A stretch of DNA of 64,000 bases from Orbilia blumenaviensis (lineage: Eukaryota > Ascomycota > Orbiliomycetes > Orbiliales > Orbiliaceae), in the NCBI GenBank assembly GCA_036872755.1, contig JAVHNS010000006.1, positions 1,922,001 to 1,986,000 of the forward strand. The letters run 5' to 3'. Position numbers and translations under genes: made by a program. Position 1 is the first letter of the stretch; the number at the start of each line of letters is the position of its first letter. The notes below the pieces were generated by a model that had not been told where the DNA came from, ran no database searches, and worked only from the letters and a program-made list of their open reading frames with translations. Below are positions 1 through 10,901 of this stretch, piece after piece.

Positions 1-164
1 GCGCCTTTGTCTTTGCCGCCGTCTGCCTCTCCCTTTCTTTCTTCCTATTCTTCTTACTCTCTAATTCGTGCCATTCTCCTTCAATGTCTTTGAGGCTATG
101 TTGATACAAAAATGTCAGCTGGTGCACTGGGAACTGTTGAAATCCTGGGCTGTAGGGAAAGAAC
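1..164. other. Edge region downstream of the CDK gene
   Basis: This is pyrimidine-rich sequence lying 3' of the leftward kinase gene and cut by the window edge. It presumably holds that gene's 3' UTR. I see no coding signal in it. Confidence 0.5.
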
Positions 165-3132
165 TTACGCCGTCGTCCTTTCCATCTTGGGCTCATTAGC
201 CGTGAAGTACGGATCCTGTAGAACGTCCTCGGCCTTAGGCCGCTTCTTTGGATCGTACGTGAAAATACGCTGTGCTAAGGCAAGGGCATCGGCAGGAACA
301 ATGCTGTTGGAAACCTAGTTAGCATAGCTGACGATTGATGGATAAGCGAGAAGTTGCATACCTCCCAAATCTCCTCTCAAAACACGGCTCGTATTTCTGT
401 TCCGGTCGGAGCATCGAATACCATGCTGTTCTCTTCCAATCCGGCCACATCGACGGGTTTGGCGTACCCAATATGCTCCAAATAAAATCGAGCTGCGTAA
501 TCTCGTTCGTCCCGGTGAAAATCGCCTTCCGAGTAAAAAGTTCCATAAATACACAACCACCGCTCCAAACATCGGGTCCTGTTGTATACTCTGTTTCGCC
601 TAACAAAATTTCTACTGGCCGGTACCACAAAGTAATGATGCGGTTTGTAAAGTGCTGCTCAATGTTGAGTCTCTCTGACATCTTGTCATACTGGCGAGCA
701 AGGCCGAAGTCTGCGATCTTGAGCTGGCCTTCTGAGTTCACCAGAATGTTGGAGCTCTTGATATCTCGGTGCAGGATTCCAGCGCGATGAATATGGGCAA
801 GTCCACTGAAGAACTGGTGCGCGAGGTCCTTGATATTGGATGGGGAGAGGCGGAATGAGGGATGATTCAGAATACCGGTCAAATCGTGGTCCATGTATTC
901 GAAGATCATATAGAAGCCGTCTATAGTCCGTTAGTATTGGGAACAAATGGCGAGGATACATATTGAAACTTACTAGCTTCGACCATATTATCCAACAAAT
1001 GGATAATCTTGTCGTTATCTGTTCCTTTGCTCAGCCTTTGTAAAATCTTGATCTCTCTGGCAGCCGTAATGGGAAACTAAATTGGCCATGTTAGATGATG
1101 TGGGGAAATGCGTATATATTGAAGGGAAACTTACGCCATCCTTCTCTGACGCCATGCGCACTCTCTTGAGAGCGACTAACTCCTTACTCATCCAATTTCT
1201 TGCCTTGAAAACCTGGCCGTATGTTCCTTCGCCGACCAAACCAATCCGGTGAAAGGGTGTTTTGCGCGAGATAATGACGCGTGGGACAGGAGGGGCTGGT
1301 TTAACGGGAACCTTGACGGGAGGAGCCTCTGCGCGAGCCTCTGCGCGAGCCGGGGCAGATGTAACAGGTCCCTTCCTTTGTGCAACAGGTACGGAGTTGG
1401 CAGATGTGCCAAGGCGACGAGGGATACCGAATTCCTGACTCCGGGGCCCGGTAGGCATCTTGCCTTTCCCTCCGGCAATACCCATACTGAATCTGACTTT
1501 GCCCTTAGAAGTATCGATCGGTGCAGGCTTTGGCGGCTCGAGTGCCGACAATTCGCTTCTAGGGCCCCTTGGGGCGTTGGGTGGGGGCATCAAAGCAGCA
1601 TCTCTCTCGGCGCGAGCATCTGGGGGCGGGGGCGGGGGTGGGGAAGGTGGTGGCGGCGGGTGTTCTTCAGGGCGTTCACTAGGGCTTGGAGGGATTTCTG
1701 TGACACCCGTATCACCCTGAGGATTTAGTAAATCTTTACTGATGTTCTTGTATGGGTCCGGAGTATGTTGTTGAGAACTGATATCTTGCTCAGGTGTTCC
1801 GACGCTGGAGGCAGACTCGAAATCTTCTTGAGACTTGAAGCTTGTCGGATTAGCGTTAGGGCCTGTCGTCATTAATCGGGGGGAAGGTGATCGTCTATTG
1901 CGTGGATCTTCCGTTGTCCAGGAGTCGGCAGCCCGGCGCTGCTTGCGTCTGCGGGTGCGAGCGTTTGTGGGGCCTAGGCCCATGGGCGGTCCGCGGCGAT
2001 CTGGCTCCTTATCACGAACTTTACCAAATGGTGGTCGTCCTTGTTTCGGCCCATCCCTCGGACGTGGTTCTCGGGCAGATGGCTTGTCGGCAAGATGTCT
2101 CCGCTTAGAATATGGAGATAGTGAGCGAGTTCGAGCACGGGGAACATATCCAATTTCAGATGCAATTTCAGGCCTGGAATTAGTTGGCTCTGCAGCCGGC
2201 TGTTCACTAGCAGGGCCTTTAGGGGGATTGCGATTGGAGCTTTCGGATACTGAGGTTCTTTTGGCGAGGGATGACATCACATCGTCAGACGACTGCGTAG
2301 AACCACGTCGCCGAGCTGGGGAAGCACTACCAGCCGAGTTCGGCGAATGGTCACGGCGTCTTGGAGAACGGCGTCGACGTGGCCTTTTTTCTCCCTTGCT
2401 CTTGTAAGGTGGAGAACGGCTGCGACGGGGTGATGATATACGATTTCGGAGTTTTGAGAAATGTTCAGGGGACCTATGGCGGGACCCTCGAGGGCCGAAG
2501 TCGTTGTCGCGAGAGCGGGAACGGCGACGACGATCAGAGTCCCGACCCCTTGGGTCATCGAGATCTCGTTTCCCTCGCCTGTCAGGCGAGTCTTTCCGCG
2601 GACGGCGTATATCATCTGGCGAACGGTGCCTCGACCTAGACCTAGACCTTTTCGATCTATGTCGGTTACTCGGACCTCGAATATCAGGAGAGTGGCGTCT
2701 GGGAGATCTTGAACGGCCTTCGCGTCGAGATCTTTTAGTAGCTCTGCTGGGTGACGGGCTTCTGATCCTCTTTGGTGACTTGCCGCGGAAGTCGGCTTTA
2801 TGAGAGGGTTCCTGTCTTTCTCGACTCGGGCGGCGTGGAGAGGCTGACCTGCGACGTGGTGAAGCTGATCGTCTACGGTCCCGACTCCGTTCTCGGCGTT
2901 CTCGACCCCTATCACGATCATGATCTCGTGAGGACTCGCCAGGAATGTATGTATCAACAGCAACCTTTCGCTTTCGAGAAGCTGGATGGCGAGGAGGGGA
3001 CCGTCTGCGGTCCCGGCTAGGAGATCTGCTCCTGTTTCGAGGCTTTGTACGCTCGGGCCTTTCATCAGTAGAGGTGGGAGGCTTACCCGTCCCAGGACGA
3101 TAGGAATCGTGAGGACCTTTTGACTTTGTCAT
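165..3132 (-). CDS. CTD-kinase-type cyclin-dependent kinase (CTK1/Lsk1/CDK12-like) with RS-rich N-terminus
   Basis: Spliced by hand from four exons, 3132-1135, 1076-974, 920-362 and 303-165, with introns of 58, 53 and 58 bp; the product is 932 aa. The first ~290 residues are Arg/Ser-rich with SR dipeptides. A proline tract lies near residue 500. The kinase domain starts near residue 627 and shows the Gly loop GEGTYGQVF, the lysine in VALKRVRM, a PITAARE cyclin-binding helix (formed only after splicing), HRDIKSSNIL, DFGLAR and the T-loop NRIITLWYRP. PITAARE and the domain order fit CDKs that phosphorylate the RNA polymerase II C-terminal domain during elongation, and the RS region suggests a link to splicing. 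The motif usually reading PPE after WYR is PVE here. BUR1/CDK9 is the main alternative, but the long RS N-terminus favours the CTK1/CDK12 branch. Confidence 0.88.
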
Positions 3133-6100
3133 TGTATGTGTCGTATAGAGAAAGGGTAGTCGGGATATTGAGTTGGGAGGGACGATGTCGGTGTATCAAA
3201 GAAAGAGACTGATATAGGGACGACAGCAATTGATACCGAACAGATGAAGAAGAAGACGACGAAGGCAGAGATGGTATAGGAGTGAAGGAATAATGATAAG
3301 ACGAAGTAGAAGAAGGATAGGATGATGAGGGTGAAGGGGGAGTCGCGGAAGAGGTACAGAAACGACAGTCAATCGAGTGGATTGGTTGGTTGAAGGGGAA
3401 ACCCGTTGCTGTCTGAAGGCCGGTTTTGTGGGTTGTGTGGAGGAAACTTGCAGCTCCGCAGCGGCGAATTCCCCAGCACTTAGAAGAAAGGATATGAGAG
3501 AGAGGGGAGAAAGAGAAAAGGGCTAAGAAGTACCAGAAGGGAATCTCTTTCGTCTCTTAAAGAAAATAATGGCACTAGTGATGCCGATGATGCTGGTGGA
3601 GTGACTGGGAGGTTGAGATGTGGTGATGCGATGGGAGGTTGGTGAGGTGGGTTGAAGAGGCGAGAGAAGCAGACAGAGAGGTGGTGATTGATTGGGAGAA
3701 AGTGACGACGACGATAAGAAAGAGATGAAGAGCCGTGAAAGAAACAGGAATCGAATCAACTGTATTCACTTCCTCGACGGTAAGTCAAACCACAGTTTGA
3801 TACACGCCTTCTCGCTATCTCTTTCTCTCTTTCTTTTTCTTCAACCTCAAAACTCCAAATCTTCTCTCTCTCTCTCTCCAGCCCGTACCTATCCGGCTAA
3901 CTTCGAGTCGTTGACAGGATCCTGAGTAAATATAACTCCTGCACAAGAAGCCGCCTAAGAAAAGAAACTGTGATCTCGACGTTGGTCCCGTGGTGGCGGC
4001 GATACGGTATGATGCGATATCGTTGACAGAACGGGGCGAGGTTCTTCGTTTTCCTTCACGACAACAAGGGTCACGATGGACCAAAAATCCGTCTACACAA
4101 CACCAGCGATGTCGACGAGGGCATCGTCGAGCCGATAACCGAGATTCGAAAGGGTGAAACCCAAAAGCCAGTCCTACATGAACGATATAACTAGGATACT
4201 GTAGATGTCTGTCCGGAGTTTTGATGACACTGCCTCACACTAGTGCAAGAAAGCCAGAGAGTGCGAGGGAGAGATGGCGGCGATGATGGCGGCTGGATCG
4301 AATACAAGGACCTAGATACACCACACGCAAGACAGAAGATAACTATCAGTACACCCGAAAAGCCGTGCTCTCTATTCTGCGTCCGTATGCCGTTCTAGCA
4401 TAAGGTACCCTGTGCGGAGGGGATCTGTCGTACCAGACCGAAACTGACTGGACTGATGTCCCAAAGGCCGACTTGATTGATCAAAAGACCGCGACCAAAA
4501 GCTTTCACCAGCGCGACAAGAATAAAATAAAATAACTTCGCACTATCTGAATCGTTATTGTGGAGAGTCGATCTTCCGGTGGGTTGGGTGGCAGTACAAC
4601 CGATATTCTAGACACAATCCTGAGTCCCGATGGTACAAAAAAAAAACCGAATCTGAGACGGAATGGCGAAGTGGTCGAATGTTGAGTCGCGGGTTTTCCA
4701 AACCAGAAGAAATTCGAATTCCAGATTTTTGTTTGACCGGTTTGATTCGCAAGACTCCTTTTCGGGCCTGGCTCCGGGGACATCATCACCCCTGTTCCAG
4801 CCCGGTTTCCAGTTTCGGGGTCGTTAGGCGACTTCGCTTGTTCTCCGGGAGGCGTCCAAAGGTGTTCGTGGTCCCTTCTCTCCTCCGACTTGGATATGCT
4901 GCAGCTAGAAGTCTCCGCGGCTGGATAGAGCGAGATATTCAATCCTTTTTTTTTGCCAGCCAAAAGCGCAGTGCTTCGTTGTCCCCGGGTGCTGCTCGCC
5001 GACACCGATAGGTTCGGTCTGCAGCCGCCGAGTCCCTTCCGTCATAGCGGGACCACTTCCCTCAGCTCAGGACGGAGGGTGTTATTTACGGCATGTATCA
5101 CGACTATGACTACTATCTACAGGACATCGACCCGAAATAACATGATGTGCAACTATCCACCGCCGGTCGGAAACATCAGGGACACGTGTTTTGCGGTATT
5201 AGATGGCCTGAATATGCCAAACACCAGGCCAATGAAAGTAATGGCCACCCCGAACCCTAAGGGGCAACCAGGGTTGAGGTTGATCCGAAAGCACTTCAGA
5301 ATAGAGAGAAACGCTTGAACTGTCCATGTAGGACGAAATGCCATGCAGAAGAACTCCTGATGTGTCGACATGGACGACTCATGACCACCCTCCACAGTGG
5401 CGCTGGCCATGAGGCCGATTCATAGGGAACCATGTAACAACCACAGACTAGTTCGCCGTTGAACCCCAAATGTTGAATTATAAGCCATCGGTATGGCACT
5501 CCATGTTGTCATTGAATGGGATAGAGAATCCCGACCGTCCGGGCTTTCAGCGGCACTATAGACGTGTATGTCTACCACTCCAGCCGCACCCAATGATGTA
5601 ATTCGGAAGTTTTGCGATACAGTCGTGTATAGCATGCCATCCTCCGCAGCTCAGTCAAGAGCGTCCATTGAATCATCTCGTAGCCATTGATAAAAATGAT
5701 AAAATGCTACTCCGGTGGTTTTGGTGAAGCGTTCGTTTAAGAAAAGGGTCCTAGATTAGCCGGTTCGCGATTCGATGAGGCAGGCATTTCGTTGGAGCCT
5801 CCGACTTCCGATGCGATGCAGAGGTCCTGCGGTGAAGCCTTCCACAACCATCCCAGCGTAAGAAAATCCCACGGCTGCTCCCTCCGCGCCGGAGAAAACA
5901 TCTCTAAATTCGCCAGCCTTCATCATCCAAACCAGATCCGATCCGCTGCTGCCGTGCAAGGCGATAGTGATAATAATCCTGCGTTTGTTCCAGAAAGACA
6001 AGTGAGAGAGAAAAAAACTAACCAGGACATCCTTTTCGCTGGTTCCGGTTTTGCAGGCTTGCGCGCCTTGGCATTCCTCTGGTGGCGCCAAAACCCAAAC

Positions 6101-6187
6101 CACCAAACGAAACCTCGAAAAATTTCAATAGCTGCTTTGCGAAAATACCACATCTACGCTTTATAACCATCCACAGAACAAAACAAG
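3133..6187. other. Long divergent intergenic region (~3 kb) between the kinase and RRP15-like genes
   Basis: This region carries both promoters and probably a long 5' UTR for the kinase; CT/GA-rich stretches run from 3133 to 3900. Small open frames occur on both strands, but none has a recognisable domain or a plausible splice partner. I see no convincing gene or RNA in it. Confidence 0.5.
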
Positions 6188-7047
6188 ATGTCGATACCAC
6201 CAACCAAAAAGCGGAAAGTCGAAGGCGCGGCTGCCTCGGGCGCAAAGTTAACAAAGTCAATCCCTCTAAAACCTAGTCTAAAATCCTCCATCTCCAAGCC
6301 AAAACCCACAAAGAAGGAACTACCACCAGCTGCAGCATCATCGGACGAAGATGACGATGACAAAGTCTCGAATAACGAAGATTCCGAAGATGACTTCTCA
6401 AATGCTAGCGACGGCGACGTCTCTGATGCTGACAATCACACCGACTCTTCTTCCTACGATCTCTCCGACGACGAAGGCGATCTTGGAGGAACCGATGAAT
6501 TCCCCGCTGAACTCGTCGAATCTAAGAAGCGCAAACGAAACGACCCGACAACGTTCGCGACCTCCATGTCCAAAATTCTCTCCTCACATCTGACGACTCA
6601 AGCCCGTAAAGATCCTATTCTTATTCGGTCCAAAAAGACGGCCCACGATATCTCAGATCAGAAACTCGAGGCGAAGGCGAAGCGATTGATTTCGCAGCAG
6701 AAAAGAGAGGCTCTGGAGAAGGGAAGAGTAAAGGACATCATCCCGAAAGATGATGCCACCGGCGAGGAAGTTAAAAGTGTACTAGAAAAGGAAAAGGCCC
6801 TTCGGAAAATCGCGCAGAGAGGTGTGATCAAACTGTTTAATGCGGTCAGAGCAGCGCAGGTGAAGGGCGAGGAAGCGAGGAAAGAGGGAAAACTCAAGGG
6901 AACGCTAGGTATCGATACAAAGAATAAAAATGGTATGTCTAGAAAATACTGGGAAATTCTAGATCAAACAACTAACGAAGTGTCTTAGTAACCGAAATAT
7001 CGAAAGAAAGCTTCCTGGACATGATATCGAAATCCAAGGAGAAATAA
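6188..7047 (+). CDS. RRP15-like ribosomal RNA processing protein
   Basis: There are two exons, 6188-6932 and 6989-7047, with a 56-bp intron (GTATGT...TTAG); the product is 267 aa. The N-terminus has a KKRKVE nuclear-signal-like stretch, followed by an acidic Asp/Ser-rich region at about residues 50-110. The C-terminal half carries the Rrp15p signature: a Lys-rich helix, then ALRKIAQRGVIKLFNAVRAA, and after splicing an ending of the type VTEISKESFLDMI. Rrp15 proteins act in the nucleolus in pre-60S assembly and 27S pre-rRNA processing. The second exon restores the conserved end, so reading through the intron to the stop at 6988 would be wrong. Confidence 0.88.
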
Positions 7048-7362
7048 AAAATAATAACATCGAATACAAGCTTAGCGTCAGATTTAGAGTCCATTCGAAA
7101 CGATAGCCCGAGTGAAGATGGATATGAATCCTATATACAGTACCCGGAAAGGGTTGCGACGAAATACCTTTTTATATATACCCAATGCATATGATAAACT
7201 CCCATGAACATACACTACCTTTGAAATATAAATATGATACAGATGGCCAGTTTTCGGCCATACCCTGGTCCCCACCGCACCCCGAACCAACAAGTGCTCG
7301 CCAGCTATCCCCCCAATATCTTTCGTTTACAAATACGGGGCCGATTTCGCATGTAAACCTCA
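7048..7362. other. Convergent 3' intergenic region
   Basis: This is AT-rich sequence between the converging RRP15-like and ferredoxin genes and presumably holds both 3' UTRs. No further gene is visible. Confidence 0.5.
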
Positions 7363-8065
7363 TCACTTGAAATCGCTTGCCTGTAGATTCCTCGTCATAG
7401 CTGGTAACTTGACTTTCAATCCATCAATATCTTTCTTCATTTTCACCTGACACCCCAGTCTCGACCTATCATCTTCCGCCATTAGTAATCATTCCCCAAA
7501 AATTTCAACCAAAGAAGAGATGAGGTATTAAAGACAAGAGAAAAACAAAAACTCACGTCTCGGTCAAACCAAAAGCCAAATCCAACATATCGTTTTCATC
7601 ATCATCCGGCTCCTCCAGTAAATCATACATATCCTGATCCTCCACAATTACATGACAAGTACTGCATGCGCAGCTACCGCCACAAGCACCTTCCATCTCG
7701 AGATCGTTTGCCTGCCCTATATCTAGCAGATTATCACCCTCTGCGACTTCGAATGTAAATTCGTTCCCCTCCTTGGTCACAAATGTAACTTTGAGCTCTT
7801 CGCCGGGTTTCGGGGTGTGGAGGTGTCCGTGGGACAGGCATGGTGTGGTGCTGAATAACCGACGGGATGTAGACGGTGGAAATTGTAGTCGGGGACGGAG
7901 AATGTGAGTGGTGAAGGTTTTGCTATGTGCGCCGGAGCGAATCGGTGTTCTTGTGGGCAGGCACCATGGTAGTGCTGTGCTATCCGCGGCAGTAGTGTGG
8001 AAAAGTCGGGCTCGACTCTGAGACTGTAGATTCCGGAATATCGAAAAGCCACGAGGCGGAGGCAT
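7363..8065 (-). CDS. Mitochondrial [2Fe-2S] ferredoxin (adrenodoxin/Yah1 type)
   Basis: There are two exons, 8065-7557 and 7465-7363, with a 91-bp intron; the product is 203 aa. I start at the ATG at 8065 (MPPPRG); the frame stays open 5' of it but has only a TTG. Residues 1-80 are rich in Arg, Ser and Thr and poor in acidic residues, as in a mitochondrial presequence. The ferredoxin domain covers about 88-195, with ligands C128, C134 and C137 (C-X5-C-X2-C) and the fourth, C175, encoded just after the splice in TSRLGCQV. Proteins of this type pass electrons from ferredoxin reductase to mitochondrial Fe-S cluster assembly and haem A synthesis. There is no fused COX15-like domain, unlike S. pombe Etp1. 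Confidence 0.93.
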
Positions 8066-8743
8066 CTTTCCAAAAAAATCAACCTCCTCCCTTTTTCTCA
8101 ATTCAAAAAAAAAAAGAAGCTTGAGTGAAGTAGCTTCGAAAGGAGCCGGAGAAGCTGGAGATGATGAGGATGAGGTAACGAGCGAATGAGAAGCTGGTGG
8201 AAAAAGGTCCCCAAGGCTATTGAGCAGAAAGAAACTTGGAAGGTATCAAAATTGCAACCTTGAAATCTGCGTTGGGGGCCGGCGATAATTATAGCCAGTC
8301 GGTGATAATAATTTGTCACCAACTCGGTTCCAGAACGCGGGCCGACCTCGAAATTCGAACGGGAACTCGGATTCCAACGGCTTCTTCGGAACATTGTAAC
8401 CTGATCCCGCCAAAATCCTGAATTAGGATAAGATAGTAGCAAAATACTCGAGCCCCGAATCATCCTTAGTTAATCCCGCCGAGTGTCATGGCATGCATGC
8501 GCATAAGCCACCAGCATATGTCAGACAGCACCAGCTAGCAATTCACCAAAATGCATGTACAAAAAGTACATCCTGGAGCTAACATCCCCGCTGTTCGACG
8601 GAAAATGGTGTAGCTGTATGCTCAAGCGCGATGGGAGGTAAAGTATAAAATATATCAAGTGGTCACCTTTGATTGAGTTATTCAGACTACTTTGTAACTT
8701 GGTTCGCTATAATTTTCTATATTTATCTGGACCGCACTGTGCA
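8066..8743. other. Divergent promoter region at the left border of the accessory island
   Basis: This region separates the ferredoxin gene from the first F-box gene. A TATA-like tract (TATAAAATATAT) at 8644-8655 lies about 90 bp before the F-box start codon. Nothing else is recognisable. Confidence 0.4.
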
Positions 8744-10327
8744 ATGGCTTCGATATACTCCCTCCCCGCCGAAGTGCTTCTCCAAATCTTTGCAGAGGGG
8801 ATACTGACCGCCGCTGATTTCGCCTGCTGCGCACTCACTTGCAAGCTATTCCACGACATTACATCCCAAAGCAAAGTCCATTATATCTTCAAAGTAGACC
8901 ACCCTTCCCATCCTACTTTCAAACTCATCCGGTGCCTCCTGAAAAAACCCAGCATTGGGGAACGATTCAAAAGCATCACTGTTACATGGCATCGTCGACG
9001 GCCTCGTAAGCCCCAGACATGGGCGGCTAAATGGCAATGGACTCCTGAGGAGCATGTCGCGATCAAAAAGTTCTGCAAAACCTGGGACATATTAGATACA
9101 TACAACGCCATTACATCCGGCTGGAATTCTGAAGCCCTACTCCCTCTTTTACTAGGGTTTGCTTCCCATCTGGAGTCCCTCGACTATGGCCGAACAGTAC
9201 TCTACCTAATGTACCCCAAACCCAGTTATCAGGAAGGTATCAGGATCCATGACTACTGCGAAGGTCATACGACATCTACATGGGAGCCCCAGTGTAGAGA
9301 GGATGATGGAGGCGACTATTATGACGCTTGTTGGTTTGGTCAAAGTCTCGGTGCATCATGGTTCTATTCTGCCCTTTATATGGATAAACCTGTGCCTGGT
9401 CTAGCGAACCTTAAACATTTCTCCCACAGCGGGTGTATAGACGATACATTTTGGCCGGGCCCATACCTTTCAAAAGTCCTCTTACTCCCCCAACTGGAAA
9501 GTGCGAGTATCCACAGAAGCCCAAGCGCGGGTTCACCACACTCCATTTTATCTTATCAAAGGCCCACAGAGCCTCGATTCCCAGCTGGCAAGAAATCTTT
9601 GGTTAAAAATCTAGACCTCGTTAATTGTTTATTTACACAAGAGGATTATAAGGCCCTTGCTGGGTTTACTGGATCTTTGGAGAAGTTTAAGTGTGTCGTG
9701 GAAGACATCGAATTTTGCAAGGAAGTCGCGGATATATTTCTACAGAGAAACAGGGAAAAACTTGTTGAGGAGAGTATAATTACGGCGTGCTCCCCACCTC
9801 TATCTGATCCCGTCGTCAGAAGTGAGGATTTCGGAACAGATGATGATTCTTATTTCCACGAATCATATCCTTCTGATATAGAGGAGGAGGAGGAAGAGAA
9901 AGAGGAAGGGGCGGAGGAAATAGAACAGGAAGGAGCCAGCGATGACGATGACGGTGAAGAAGCGCTAGTTATCCAAAACATGAGAAATATGAGAGAGAAA
10001 CTAAGGGGTAGCAAAAGCGGAGGGGAAGAGCTAACTGCGGACCTAAAGATACTGCAGAGGATAATTGGCGAAGACCGCGACAAAGAAGAGAAGGTCGAGA
10101 GGAATGGGGTCGATCAGGATAGCCAAAGCTCAGAGGATGAAGAACCATTGATTATCAGGAGTATGAGGAGAAGAAAGGGTAAAGAAATCGTAGGCAACCA
10201 TGATGGTGATAGGGAAAACGGAGAAGACAAGGTAGGCACCTACAATATGAAAAAGCTTAAGAGGAATAAGAAGAGGCTAATTGATAGCGAAAGTAAATCC
10301 GAGGATGAAGAGGAATATAGAGCCTAG
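8744..10327 (+). CDS. F-box protein, tandem family member 1, with acidic repeat tail
   Basis: This is a single exon of 527 aa. The frame is open from 8669, but the first ATG is at 8744 (MASIYSLPAEV), directly before the F-box. Residues ~5-45 form an F-box (SLPAEVLLQIF...CALTCKLFHDIT). A family-specific region follows, with VDH, LIRCLL and WHRRRP (W82), then SEALLPLLL and LESLD. F-box proteins usually recruit substrates to SCF ubiquitin ligases through Skp1; the substrate here is unknown. From about residue 378 the chain becomes an acidic, probably disordered tail in which a short motif occurs twice (EEALVIQNMR near 405 and EEPLIIRSMR near 465). The next two genes are paralogues. Confidence 0.82.
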   Translation: MASIYSLPAEVLLQIFAEGILTAADFACCALTCKLFHDITSQSKVHYIFKVDHPSHPTFKLIRCLLKKPSIGERFKSITVTWHRRRPRKPQTWAAKWQWTPEEHVAIKKFCKTWDILDTYNAITSGWNSEALLPLLLGFASHLESLDYGRTVLYLMYPKPSYQEGIRIHDYCEGHTTSTWEPQCREDDGGDYYDACWFGQSLGASWFYSALYMDKPVPGLANLKHFSHSGCIDDTFWPGPYLSKVLLLPQLESASIHRSPSAGSPHSILSYQRPTEPRFPAGKKSLVKNLDLVNCLFTQEDYKALAGFTGSLEKFKCVVEDIEFCKEVADIFLQRNREKLVEESIITACSPPLSDPVVRSEDFGTDDDSYFHESYPSDIEEEEEEKEEGAEEIEQEGASDDDDGEEALVIQNMRNMREKLRGSKSGGEELTADLKILQRIIGEDRDKEEKVERNGVDQDSQSSEDEEPLIIRSMRRRKGKEIVGNHDGDRENGEDKVGTYNMKKLKRNKKRLIDSESKSEDEEEYRA

Positions 10328-10901
10328 TGTCGGGGCCGTGTATAAACAACCCTGCCACAATTCGTATATCTTCAAAAAAAAAACGACTCAAGTAGGTACT
10401 AGTATGCAGGTTAGGGGTTTGCAATATGGGGCTTTGATTGAGTTGTTTATTTATACGTACCCCGCGCGTAATTGATTAACTATATGCCTAATTACCTATT
10501 GGTATCGTGATATCATGATATATCTGTCTAATAATAGAATTCCTTAAAACTTCCGATACCTGGCAAGCTATAGATAATTCGAAAATGCCTATGGAGGTAA
10601 TATAAACTCGGTTAACCTCATGGTGACGAAAAGGAAGAATTTCAAGGAATCAAATGTTGCAAACCTTATAGGGCTGGGGTTGAGGCTTGCAATTGCGTTT
10701 GTGGTTGACCGGGGGTGAGGCTGGTGGATGTATATAATACCCTGGATCCTCCCCAGCTTATGTCGTGACACTTGAACGGCCAACTGCAGCTGCTCGCCAC
10801 CTTACTTATCTTATACGGATATTCGCATCTAAGCGTCTAAGAAGGACTAAATCCCAAATAGTAATAAATAGATTTGAGAGGAAGAAGCAAAACTTATTGC
10901 A
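10328..10901. promoter_or_regulatory. Intergenic region with TATA-like box before F-box gene 2
   Basis: The spacer is AT-rich. TATATAATAC at 10731-10740 lies about 165 bp before the ATG of F-box gene 2. The same TATATAATACC string occurs about 200 bp before F-box gene 3, so it may be a duplicated core promoter. Confidence 0.4.

Noticed and set aside
1249..2407. Open frames on the plus strand opposite the kinase gene
   Set aside because: They are antisense shadows of the compositionally biased RS and Pro-rich coding sequence and have no domain.
4660..4745. tRNA-like string (GGCGAAGTGGTCGAAT ... AATTCGAATTCC)
   Set aside because: The parts resemble a D-arm and T-loop, but the acceptor and T stems do not pair and no anticodon arm can be placed.
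7557..8101. Longer ferredoxin start at 8101
   Set aside because: That codon is TTG; the first ATG is at 8065 and begins a normal presequence.
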